Source: an uncultured Bacteroides sp.
GTDB taxonomy: Bacteria > Bacteroidota > Bacteroidia > Bacteroidales > Bacteroidaceae
Assembly: GCA_949294185.1 (NCBI GenBank)
Contig: CASFGA010000002.1
Coordinates: 248,001 to 312,000, forward strand
DNA: 64,000 bases
Direction of reading: 5' to 3'
In this document: positions 29,196-36,571 of the stretch, piece after piece
Position numbering within the stretch: the first letter of the stretch is position 1
Layout of the letters: each line of letters begins with the position of its first letter
Translations under genes and position numbers: made by a program
The notes under the pieces: generated by a model
Told to the model about the DNA's origin: nothing
Database searches by the model: none
Seen by the model: only the letters and a program-made list of their open reading frames with translations

Positions 29196-29203
29196 TATCT
29201 TTG
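29196..29203 (+). promoter_or_regulatory. Bacteroidetes-type -7 box for the zinc-finger-like exported protein
   Basis: TATCTTTG followed by CC, 29 bp upstream of the ATG at 29233. Confidence 0.65.
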
Positions 29204-29232
29204 CCAAAAACCACATTCAACTGTCTGACATC

Positions 29233-29910
29233 ATGAAAAAGCTACTTCTTCTGACCGTCCTGCTGTGGGCGGGCATCGCGGCCCAGGCACAGTTCATCAC
29301 CACCTACTACCAGGTCTACCGGGTGCAGGATCTCAGCGACCGTGTGATAGACAACAGCCCCTTCGAGGGCGCACCCGTCATGCTCCAGACCGGCGGCGAC
29401 CGGTTCACCGGCTTCATGGCCTACCTGAACATGGCCAGCCTGGGAAACATCCAGTACAGCATGACGATGGACATGACCGTCGACGGCTACTACATCTACG
29501 CCATGCCCGCCATAGGCGGCGGATATTCGCTTACCGACATGTTCGGCGACCCCCACTGCCTGATGGTCAGCCCGCGGGGCGACGACATCGCGTTCGTGAC
29601 CAAAGACGGGCAGTTCCGCGCCTCCCCCATCAGCCGTGCGGAATACATGCGGCTCACCCAGAAGCTCGTGGGCGAGAATCTGGACTTCTACCGCTCCATC
29701 AGTCCGGGCAGCAGTTCGGGCAGCGGCAGTTCCGGCCGGTCAAGCGGCGGCGGCACCTGCACCCACTGCCACGGCAGCGGCAAGTGCTCCTCGTGCGCCG
29801 GGACAGGCTACTTCAACAACCCCTTTACGGGAAACGACATCCTCTGCCCCAGCTGCGAGCGCAACCACAACGGCATCTGCAAGTTCTGCCACGGACGGGG
29901 AAGCCGGTAG
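29233..29910 (+). CDS. Exported protein with DnaJ-type CxxCxG zinc-finger motifs
   Basis: A 225-residue protein with a signal peptide (MKKLLLLTVLLWAGIAAQAQ), then ~140 residues of no recognised family, a Ser/Gly linker (about 160-175) and a cysteine-rich C-terminus. The C-terminus holds CTHCHGSGKCSSCAGTGYF, then LCPSCERNHNGICKFCHGRG. These are four CxxC pairs of the DnaJ zinc-finger kind, which bind two zinc ions in DnaJ. A DnaJ-type finger outside the cytoplasm could bind unfolded protein or serve as a structural metal site. The ATG is chosen because it begins the signal peptide. It has its own promoter box and lies between DUF4248 and the restriction-modification operon. Confidence 0.75.
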   Translation: MKKLLLLTVLLWAGIAAQAQFITTYYQVYRVQDLSDRVIDNSPFEGAPVMLQTGGDRFTGFMAYLNMASLGNIQYSMTMDMTVDGYYIYAMPAIGGGYSLTDMFGDPHCLMVSPRGDDIAFVTKDGQFRASPISRAEYMRLTQKLVGENLDFYRSISPGSSSGSGSSGRSSGGGTCTHCHGSGKCSSCAGTGYFNNPFTGNDILCPSCERNHNGICKFCHGRGSR

Positions 29911-29986
29911 GGGGAAAGGAGGAGGCAGTATGTCGGCTTTCCACGACATACTGCCCCGCAAAACGAAGCTGACGGTTCAGCACCGG

Positions 29987-30856
29987 CTAAAAAGGCAGTC
30001 CGTAGCCCTCATTCACTTCCTCACCGGCAGTCTGCGGAAACGGGACGAATGCCGTATCCTTAATTTTTCCATAATACTGCATGCGCAGTTCAAGGCTGTC
30101 TATCTCCTCCCTGCGCGCTTCGGCCATCCTCAGAAATTCCTCCTCCCGCTCGATGCCCAGGAAACGCCTTCCCAGGAGTGAGGCTGCAATGCCCGTAGTG
30201 CCGCTTCCCGCAAAGGGGTCGAGTATCCACGCACCGGGCCGGGTGGAGGCCAGGACAATGCGCGCAAGAAGAGAAAGCGGCTTCTGCGTGGGATGCTTGC
30301 CGCACGACTTCTCCCAACGGGCAATGGCAGGCAGATGCCACACATCAGTCATCTGCTTCCCCCCGTTGATGAGCTTCATCAGCTCATAATTATAGAAATG
30401 AGGCTTCCTTTCATGCTTCCTTGCCCAAATTACGAATTCGGTGCTGTAAGTGAAGAAACGGCAGGAGATGTTCGGCGGCGGATTGGTCTTCGCCCATGTA
30501 ATGACATTGAGAATCCTGAAGCCCGACTGCTGCAAGGCATTGGCCACGGAAAAGATATTGTGGTATGTACCGCTAATCCAAATCGTGCCGTTGTCCTTCA
30601 GCTTGTCGCGGCACAGAGCTATCCACTTCCGGTTGAATTCGTCGACCGACTCCAGAGCACTCCCTTTATCCCACTCTCCCTTGTTCACACTCACGATTTT
30701 TCCGCTTTGGACGCTGATGCCGTCATTGCTGAGGAAATAGGGAGGATCGGCAAAAATCATGTCAAACCTGAAGTCAAACTGCTTCAAGAGCTCCATGCAG
30801 TCCCCTTCAAGCAAAGTGAAATCACGGTTCAACGACTTATAGAAAGACTTTATCAC
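29987..30856 (-). CDS. DNA methyltransferase, beta class, DpnA/MboC-like second methylase of a GATC system
   Basis: A 289-residue adenine methyltransferase. The catalytic motif DPPY (residues 37-40, MIFADPPYFLSNDG) precedes the SAM-binding FAGSGTTG (near residue 220), which is the beta-class order, with HPTQKPLSLLARIV between them. Such enzymes accompany DpnII/MboI-type endonucleases as the second methylase; the pneumococcal one can methylate single-stranded DNA. Its start overlaps the end of the endonuclease gene by 4 bp. It is the last gene of a three-gene leftward operon. GATC specificity is inferred from the neighbours. Confidence 0.9.
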   Translation of the reverse strand: MIKSFYKSLNRDFTLLEGDCMELLKQFDFRFDMIFADPPYFLSNDGISVQSGKIVSVNKGEWDKGSALESVDEFNRKWIALCRDKLKDNGTIWISGTYHNIFSVANALQQSGFRILNVITWAKTNPPPNISCRFFTYSTEFVIWARKHERKPHFYNYELMKLINGGKQMTDVWHLPAIARWEKSCGKHPTQKPLSLLARIVLASTRPGAWILDPFAGSGTTGIAASLLGRRFLGIEREEEFLRMAEARREEIDSLELRMQYYGKIKDTAFVPFPQTAGEEVNEGYGLPF

Positions 30857-31695
30857 TGGTTCTCTTTTTTCACAATGTCAATAAAATCTCTCAATGTCGT
30901 CAGGTTGAAGACATTCGGAATGGCATAAAAAGTTTCTTCCAGCTTGTTTCTTGCATCTTTCCAGCCTATACCATCCGTAACCCAGACAAATTCATAGCCC
31001 TCCACACGATTGACTTTCTGTCCAATTTCCGCATACGAACGAGCTACTTCATTTACTTTGGAACCGCCCCCGCTATAAAAATTGACTTCAATGAGATATG
31101 TTTTACGAGATGTACGAACTGCAAAGTCAAAAACTTTCCGGTCAGTCCCCAAAACGGCTGAAATCTCCGGAAATTCCTTCGAAGAGACCTGTGTACGATA
31201 CGCCACACCGAAATGACGGAACATGCCGGCAACCAGACTTTCCGTTATTTCTCCGCTCCTGTTTTTCCGTGCATTCGTATCAAGCCCCGTCTCAACCCCA
31301 AAGACATAGTCTTCCAAGTCCTTTATTTCCGAATTGCGGAAGACATCTGCAAGGCCTGTCCCTTCAAGAAACTCCATGATCCCGTCCACACTTTGAAACA
31401 AGGAATGCACCAAGCGGAACTGTCCGCTCTCGTCAAAGAACTTCTTCTTGTCCCTCTTCCTCGTCGCAATGAGAATGTCCATGACATCAAACGCCTTCGG
31501 ATCCCTTTTCCACAAGGCTTCCACCGCCTCGCGGAGATTTTCCTTGCCCAAAAGATAATTCAGCATGTTCAGGCTGATGGCTATATCGCTCACATTCTTC
31601 GCGATCTTTCTGAAATCGGAATAAAAGGACAGCGTTGCGTTCGTTTCTTTCAGCTGAGACATGAAAGTCTCAAATTCATCTTTTGTATGTGCCAT
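30853..31695 (-). CDS. DpnII/MboI-type restriction endonuclease (GATC)
   Basis: A 280-residue protein resembling R.DpnII (about 290 residues), which cuts unmethylated GATC. The diagnostic part is the C-terminal half: SGEITESLVAGMFRHFGVAY, KVFDFAVRTSRKTYLIEVNF, then YSGGGSKVNEVARSYAEI and FVWVTDGIGWKDARNKLEET. The Asp of FDF and the Glu of IEV are the likely PD-(D/E)xK active-site residues, with Asn in place of the usual Lys as in other members. It lies between two methylase genes, 1 bp after the first and overlapping the second by 4 bp. Confidence 0.93.
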   Translation of the reverse strand: MAHTKDEFETFMSQLKETNATLSFYSDFRKIAKNVSDIAISLNMLNYLLGKENLREAVEALWKRDPKAFDVMDILIATRKRDKKKFFDESGQFRLVHSLFQSVDGIMEFLEGTGLADVFRNSEIKDLEDYVFGVETGLDTNARKNRSGEITESLVAGMFRHFGVAYRTQVSSKEFPEISAVLGTDRKVFDFAVRTSRKTYLIEVNFYSGGGSKVNEVARSYAEIGQKVNRVEGYEFVWVTDGIGWKDARNKLEETFYAIPNVFNLTTLRDFIDIVKKENQ

Positions 31696-31696
31696 T

Positions 31697-32647
31697 TTAT
31701 AATGCTAATTTTAATTGACTGACTGCCTGATGCGGATGATTACATTTTTCAGGAAAAGTATAATTGCGAACCAGAATTTCTGTAAGCTTACCTCTTTTCG
31801 CTCCGTTGGCGTTTACACTTCTCGATGCCCAAACCCGGTTTATTTCATAGTCTGCAAACAAATCATCAAAAAAACGATCACTCTTGTCCTTACCCAGACA
31901 ATCCGAATTGCTAAGCATAAAAGATATATTTATGCTATCCAAACGATCACAAAACCGCTTGAGACGAATCTGTTCCGCATCGTCAAACGCCTCCTTTGCA
32001 TAATCGTTAAAGCTGGAGGTCTCGCTTAAAGGGCGATAAGGAGGGTCGAAATAGAAAAAAGCTTCTCCCCCATGCACACATTCCAATGTCTGTTCAAAAT
32101 CACCGGTCAGGATATCCACCTTCTGAAGGATTTCGCTGTCTGCAAGGATAGTCTCGGCATCACAGATAAGCGGACGGGTATAGCGCCCGAACGGGACATT
32201 GAACTTGCCCGCCTTGTTCACGCGGTAAAGTCCGTTAAAACAGGTACGGTTGAGAAAAAAGAAAAGCGTAGTGTTTTCTACCGGGTCGGACGGCTTGGAG
32301 TTGAACTGTTCTCTTTTCTTCAGATAATATTCCTTTTTGGCATCTTCATCAGTTATAGCATAATAATCATCCTGAATGGCAGCAAGCGAGCGGATAAGTT
32401 CTTGTGGCCGATCACGGACGGTCTTGTAACAAGTGGTCAAATCCGGATTTATATCATTGATGACCGCATGTTTGACATTCCTATATGTTTGAAGCATATA
32501 AAACAGCATAGCTCCTCCTCCCACAAACGGTTCGACATAAGTAATATCCCGCCTCCCGCCAAAGTCAGCGGGAAGCAGAGCTTCGAGTTGTCCGATGAGC
32601 TGGCTCTTTCCGCCAACCCACTTGATGAAAGGTTTCGCCTTTGCCAT
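31697..32647 (-). CDS. Dam-family DNA adenine methyltransferase, DpnM/MboA-like (GATC)
   Basis: A 316-residue alpha-class N6-adenine methyltransferase of the Dam/D12 family. SAM motif I is in KWVGGKSQLIGQLEALLP and VEPFVGGGAMLFY; the catalytic DPPY is in YFDPPYRPLSETSSFNDY; FFFLNRTCFNGLYRVNKAGK is the family's target-recognition lead-in. The start is decided by the promoter: the TATCTTTG box at 32676-32683 puts transcription start near 32670, so the longer open frame up to 32785 cannot be used. It is the first gene of the restriction operon and protects the host's GATC sites. Confidence 0.92.
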   Translation of the reverse strand: MAKAKPFIKWVGGKSQLIGQLEALLPADFGGRRDITYVEPFVGGGAMLFYMLQTYRNVKHAVINDINPDLTTCYKTVRDRPQELIRSLAAIQDDYYAITDEDAKKEYYLKKREQFNSKPSDPVENTTLFFFLNRTCFNGLYRVNKAGKFNVPFGRYTRPLICDAETILADSEILQKVDILTGDFEQTLECVHGGEAFFYFDPPYRPLSETSSFNDYAKEAFDDAEQIRLKRFCDRLDSINISFMLSNSDCLGKDKSDRFFDDLFADYEINRVWASRSVNANGAKRGKLTEILVRNYTFPEKCNHPHQAVSQLKLAL

Positions 32648-32675
32648 GGTGGTATGAACTGGTTGCATCATACTG

Positions 32676-32683
32676 CAAAGATA
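32676..32683 (-). promoter_or_regulatory. Bacteroidetes-type -7 box for the DpnII-like operon
   Basis: TATCTTTG on the minus strand, 28 bp upstream of the methylase ATG at 32647. It sets the usable start codon of the operon. Confidence 0.72.
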
Positions 32684-32815
32684 ATCAATTGTCCGGGATG
32701 ATCCGCCCCGCAGGGCCGTTATTTTGTTCCGGGCACCGTGCGGAGGGCCCGTCCGCCGCCAGAAGCCTGCCAGCCGCACCGCCATTCCCCTCCGCGCGGC
32801 GGGAGGTTTTGGGAT

Positions 32816-32959
32816 CTGGGGTGGAGATAATGGAGATAATTTGCCGTTTTCTATAACTTTCGCAAAATAAAATAAAAGGTCAGGGGTATACCTGGGGTTT
32901 ATATTTATGAAATAATATTTTTAGAAAACGGCAAATTATCTCCATTATCTCCACCCCAG
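32816..32959. repeat. Perfect 38-bp inverted repeat with 68-bp AT-rich centre at the 3' end of the virE gene
   Basis: The left arm is 32816-32853 and the right arm 32922-32959; I checked all 38 positions and found no mismatch. Each arm contains a tandem 9-mer, GGAGATAAT GGAGATAAT, and ends in CTGGGGT at the outer side. The spacer 32854-32921 is AT-rich and contains the 8-bp palindrome GGTATACC. The right arm ends 4 bp before the stop codon of the VirE/VapE gene. It does not look like a rho-independent terminator (no T-run, long loop). Confidence 0.9.
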
Positions 32960-32963
32960 GCAC

Positions 32964-35177
32964 TTAAGAATTGCGGATTTCATTCACTTCCTGAAGAGAA
33001 AGTTCTACCACCTCATAATTCCTTACTCCTTTGACTGTATGAGACTTATATCCAAGACGCCGTAAAATCCGCCCGATGTTGGTCTTCGAGAGCGGCACGC
33101 GCACCATGCCCGAGAGGCGCTGCAGCACGTCGGCCGCGGTGAGCAGGCGGTAGGGCTCGCCCTCGCGCGGGGGGCGGTACCAGGTGGTGATGAGCTCCTC
33201 TTCGACCGACTTCATCTCGAAGCGCTCGTTGCGGCGGTTCATGCGGCGGATGTCGGCCGTGTCGCTCCACCACCGGAAGCCCTGACGCACCAGCGCGTAG
33301 GCCTGGGCGTAGATGCCCTCGTAGGGGAAGGGGCGGTCGAAGGGCGACTCGATGCTCTCCACCTGCACGATGAGCCAGCGGCGCATGCCCGTGGGGTCGG
33401 CCACCAGTTCGGTCTGGTTGGTGCTGCCGGCGAACGAGGCGCAGCGCACGCAGAACTCGGTGTTGCGCCCGTAGGCGGCACGCTCGTTGGTGGCGCTTTG
33501 GGTGAGGATGCTCTTGAAGCGGTTGAGCCGCTCGCCCGAGAGCGCGTCGAGCTCCTCGCAGTTGATGAGGGCGCAGCGCGAGAGGTTGAGGATGTGGTCT
33601 TTGTCCTGCGGGTTGAAGGGGCCGCTGTAGAGGTAGCTGCCCAGCTCGGGCGGCAGCAGCGAGGTAATCCACGTGGTCTTGTAGACCCCCTGCGGGCCTA
33701 CGAGCACGAGGGCCACCTGGTTGACCGCCTTGGGCAGCACCCACGATGCCACCATGGCCACCATCCACCGCTTGAAGTCGGCGCGCCACTCGGCGTTGTC
33801 ATCGTCCGAGCCGGTCACGCGCACGGTGGCCGCCAGACGGTCGATGTAGTCGGTCTCGCCGTCCCACTCGGGCAGCGCGTCGAGATAGGCCAGAAAGGGG
33901 TTGAAGTGGGGCGTGAAGTCGCTGCGCAGCAGATACTCGAGGTTCTTCTTCGTCACCCCTATCTCCTGATGGCAGAGGTCGCGGAAGATGGAGTTCTCGC
34001 GGTAGTCGTCCATCGGCTCATACGCCCCCGCGCCCTCGAGGTCGATCTCCAGCCGGCGGGTGATGACGTTGTAGCGCAGGCGGTAGTGCTCGCGCAGCCA
34101 TGCCTCGGCCTCGCCCACGGCCTCCGAGCGCGAGACCCGGCGCGCGGCCAGGGTGCGGGTGGCGTGCTCGCCGCGGTGGTTGTCATACGCGCTGCGCACG
34201 AGGGCGCGCGTCTCGCGGGGGTCATGCCCGAAGCGTGCGGCCAGCAGCTCCTCGGCCTCGGCGTCGCCCACCCCGTAGGCGTTGAGCTTGCGCGCCAGGC
34301 GGTAGAGGTAGTTGTTGCGGTTTCCCTCGGCGTAGGTCTCGCCCTGCCGGTCCATCTCGGCGATGCAGGCGTCGAATGCGGCCTGCGGGCGGGGCGGACG
34401 GCCCTTGGCAGCCCGGCGCGTGCGGCGTCTGGCCTCCGCCTTTCCCCCGGGCGCGGACGGTTCCCCCTCCGGAGCGGTTTGCGTGCCCTCTGCGGCGTTT
34501 TCTGCGGCGGGCGGGGGATTCGTACCGCCGTCTCCCTTTTCCGTCTCTGTAGCGGCCGCAAACGCCTCGGGCGGCAGCGGCGAGCAGTCCATCGGCTCGC
34601 GCACGAGCGCACCGGGGTCGTAAGAGGCGAGCACGGTGCGGGTCAGGTCGCTGCCCGAGCGGTCGGCCTTGCATCCCAGGCGCCGCTCGTAGAGGTCGGC
34701 CAGACGGTCGTAGAGGGCGCGGTGCATCTCCTTGAGCGCCTCGCCCGTCAGTCCGAGCGGATTGCCCGGTGTGCGGCAGACGACCTTCACTCCCCTCCCC
34801 TTGGCGGTGACGAAGGCCGCGAGGGTGAAGGGCAGCTGCATGGCTCGTGTGCGCAGGCGCTCGGCCTCGGCCAGCGAGGGCAGTCCGTCGAAGTCGAGGG
34901 GCAGCAGAGGCAGGTAGCTCGTCACACACTCGGCCGTGCGCCGCCCGTCGAAGAGGGCCGACACGCACACCGATGGCATGGTGCTCTTTGCGGCATTCGC
35001 CCGCTCAAGGTCTCCGCGCGCGGCCATGCGGCGCACCACGGCCACCACCGACTCATACATGCCGGTGCGGATGCGGTTGATGAACTCGCTGAGCGCGATC
35101 TGCTCGCGCGTCAGCTGATAGCTTCGGAACACCTGAAGCGTCAGGTCAGTTCCCGATTGGTCATTGATATTTCCCAT
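32964..35177 (-). CDS. VirE/VapE protein: BT4734-like primase-type N-terminus fused to a P-loop helicase domain
   Basis: A 737-residue protein. Residues ~40-170 match the VirE N-terminal (BT4734-like) domain (LLPLDFDGLPSLAEAERLRT, KGRGVKVVCRTPG, a primase-polymerase-like fold). A low-complexity Ala/Pro/Arg linker follows (~215-265), then the virulence-associated E helicase with Walker A GPQGVYKTTW (Lys500), Walker B CALINCEELDAL, and RNTEFCVRCASFAGSTNQTE and DPTGMRRWLIVQV. The C-terminus is a DUF3874-like winged helix. VapE proteins of satellite islands initiate DNA replication, so the same is inferred here. The gene is strikingly GC-rich compared with the neighbouring methylases. The 38-bp inverted repeat lies at its 3' end. 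Confidence 0.9.
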   Translation of the reverse strand: MGNINDQSGTDLTLQVFRSYQLTREQIALSEFINRIRTGMYESVVAVVRRMAARGDLERANAAKSTMPSVCVSALFDGRRTAECVTSYLPLLPLDFDGLPSLAEAERLRTRAMQLPFTLAAFVTAKGRGVKVVCRTPGNPLGLTGEALKEMHRALYDRLADLYERRLGCKADRSGSDLTRTVLASYDPGALVREPMDCSPLPPEAFAAATETEKGDGGTNPPPAAENAAEGTQTAPEGEPSAPGGKAEARRRTRRAAKGRPPRPQAAFDACIAEMDRQGETYAEGNRNNYLYRLARKLNAYGVGDAEAEELLAARFGHDPRETRALVRSAYDNHRGEHATRTLAARRVSRSEAVGEAEAWLREHYRLRYNVITRRLEIDLEGAGAYEPMDDYRENSIFRDLCHQEIGVTKKNLEYLLRSDFTPHFNPFLAYLDALPEWDGETDYIDRLAATVRVTGSDDDNAEWRADFKRWMVAMVASWVLPKAVNQVALVLVGPQGVYKTTWITSLLPPELGSYLYSGPFNPQDKDHILNLSRCALINCEELDALSGERLNRFKSILTQSATNERAAYGRNTEFCVRCASFAGSTNQTELVADPTGMRRWLIVQVESIESPFDRPFPYEGIYAQAYALVRQGFRWWSDTADIRRMNRRNERFEMKSVEEELITTWYRPPREGEPYRLLTAADVLQRLSGMVRVPLSKTNIGRILRRLGYKSHTVKGVRNYEVVELSLQEVNEIRNS

Positions 35178-35718
35178 GTGTCAGAAAAAAAATTTTAGTG
35201 CCCCGGATACGTTTCCGTCAGGCGGGCGCAAAAGTAATCCCCGCCAGGCAACGCCGCAAGCCGTGAAACACAGTTTAACGGGGGTCGCGCGCGTGCGCGC
35301 GTATTGGCGTCCGGTGCCCGTCCGCCAATACGCGCGGGGCGTGGCGGCATAAACATTCTTTAACTTCTATAACGGCGGATTATTGGTTTGGATACCATTT
35401 TCGGGGAAGTTTTTTTAAGAAAAGTGAGAGATGAGGGGATGCAGTTCGCCCCCTCCGGGGACGGGGCTGCCCCCGGTGCACAGAGAGGATGCGCACATCC
35501 TGCACATAATATACATAATCCGTCCGGAAAGCTCCTTATATAATATATGTATAGCTGAGAGTGTCAGGCACACACGGACAGCAGACAGACATACTCGCCC
35601 CTTATCAATCCGTCAACCAACCCCTGAAAGATTCTTGCGAGTGGGTAAAAAAAAAGTTAGTTTTTGTTTCTTTATTTCAAGTTAATAGCCTATTTTTGTA
35701 TTATATAATAGTAGCCGC
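35178..35718. other. Divergent 541-bp spacer between virE and the PqqD-like gene, with a GC-rich inverted repeat
   Basis: No gene is supported here. At 35296-35336 a 14-bp inverted repeat (core GCGCGTATTGGCG with CGCCAATACGCGC, 13-bp spacer) sits inside a CpG-rich run upstream of virE. An AT-rich stretch at 35535-35560 (around ATATATGTATAGC) resembles elements found again at about 36610, 36906 and 38361. TATTTTTG at 35691-35698 is a likely -7 box for the PqqD-like gene starting at 35719. Confidence 0.6.
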
Positions 35719-36141
35719 ATGAAGAAAATTTATGACAGACCGTGGGCTTTGGCGATTCCCCTGCCCCATGACCTGCGTCCGGTGCAGACGATGGACAGTC
35801 TGGGCGACGAGGAGCTTGCACGCATCCTCCGGGCGGGCCGGGAACGGATGATGGACACGGTCTACCGCACCAGCCAGCAGGCGGTGCTGCGGCAGATAGC
35901 GGACGAATGGGTGCTGGTGCCCCTCGACGACCTGTCCGTGCGGTGGAACGGCTTCTTCACACTCGACACCTACAGCCGCTGCCTGTGGGAGGAGTTCAGC
36001 GAGCCGTCGAGCGTGCGCAGTGTGGCCGGGCGTATGCGCCAACGGTTCGACGACGGCGGCAGCGGCCGGATAGAGGCCGACATCCTGCGGTTTGCAGACG
36101 AGTTTCGGATGTATAACTTACTGATAAAAATGGAGGTATAA
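35719..36141 (+). CDS. PqqD-like protein
   Basis: A 140-residue protein whose residues ~52-136 follow the PqqD pattern: QQAVLRQIADEWVLVPLDDL (two strands), WNGFFTLDTYSRCLWEEFSE, then helices SVRSVAGRMRQRF and EADILRFADEFRMYNLL. PqqD domains bind leader peptides of ribosomally made, post-translationally modified peptides and present them to a modifying enzyme. Residues 1-50 are an extra N-terminal region. The next gene starts one base after this stop codon and encodes a small peptide, so the pair is translated together and shares a terminator at 36541. No radical SAM or other modifying enzyme is nearby. The PqqD assignment rests on pattern, not on a search. Confidence 0.68.
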   Translation: MKKIYDRPWALAIPLPHDLRPVQTMDSLGDEELARILRAGRERMMDTVYRTSQQAVLRQIADEWVLVPLDDLSVRWNGFFTLDTYSRCLWEEFSEPSSVRSVAGRMRQRFDDGGSGRIEADILRFADEFRMYNLLIKMEV

Positions 36142-36142
36142 G

Positions 36143-36511
36143 ATGAATGCGACTAAGGAAAGATGGCAGACGCCCCGCACGGCGTTCGAGCGATTTGTGA
36201 CAGACCAGTATGTGGCGGCGTGTAAAGATACGGGAGAGTTTGTAGTCGACCCGAACGCGATAAGCGAACCGAGCGGGAAGTATTATCTGGATTACAACCG
36301 CAACGGCATTCTTGATCCAGACGAAAAGAACAACAAGTTCGTGAACTGCGACGGCAGCAGTGCCGGTATTACCGATGTGTCTTATTGGGGATGGGATCTT
36401 GACGATGCTCCTCTTTTTGCAACACGATACCGGCTATTTCAATTAGACAAGGGCGGAGACCACTATGTGGCCTACGGCGAGCAGTGGGTATCCAACCGCA
36501 ACCATTCCTGA
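36143..36511 (+). CDS. 122-residue peptide with QYVAAC motif and EF-hand-like loop, coupled to the PqqD-like gene
   Basis: I know no function. Residues 10-27 (TPRTAFERFVTDQYVAAC) resemble the N-terminal motif F-x-x-N/D-E/Q-Y-V/I-A-A-C that I recall from small uncharacterised Bacteroidales proteins. Residues 50-61 (DYNRNGILDPDE) are a canonical 12-residue EF-hand loop with acidic or Asn residues at positions 1, 3, 5, 9 and 12, suggesting calcium binding. The only cysteines are Cys27 and Cys69. The C-terminus is NRNHS. There is no standard signal peptide. One base separates it from the PqqD-like gene, so a precursor or substrate role for PqqD is the natural hypothesis. Confidence 0.7.
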   Translation: MNATKERWQTPRTAFERFVTDQYVAACKDTGEFVVDPNAISEPSGKYYLDYNRNGILDPDEKNNKFVNCDGSSAGITDVSYWGWDLDDAPLFATRYRLFQLDKGGDHYVAYGEQWVSNRNHS

Positions 36512-36540
36512 CAATCCACACCGGAACGGGCGGAAACATA

Positions 36541-36571
36541 CGGGGGCAGGCCATACCTGCCCCCGCTTTTT
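36541..36571 (+). terminator. Intrinsic terminator of the PqqD-like/peptide operon
   Basis: A perfect 10-bp stem (CGGGGGCAGG with CCTGCCCCCG), 5-nt loop, then CTTTTTG; 30 bp past the peptide gene's stop. It shows that the two genes form a complete transcription unit. Confidence 0.9.

Noticed and set aside
32816..32959. 38-bp inverted repeat considered as the terminator of virE
   Set aside because: The loop would be 68 nt and there is no T-run after either arm. It is reported instead as a repeat of unknown role.
33498..35198. A 566-codon open frame opposite virE
   Set aside because: Antisense shadow of the GC-rich VirE/VapE gene, which has clear Walker motifs on the other strand.
35719..36511. 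A complete radical-SAM peptide modification cluster around the PqqD-like gene
   Set aside because: No radical SAM enzyme, peptidase or ABC exporter occurs in the surrounding 10 kb, so only the pair itself is claimed.
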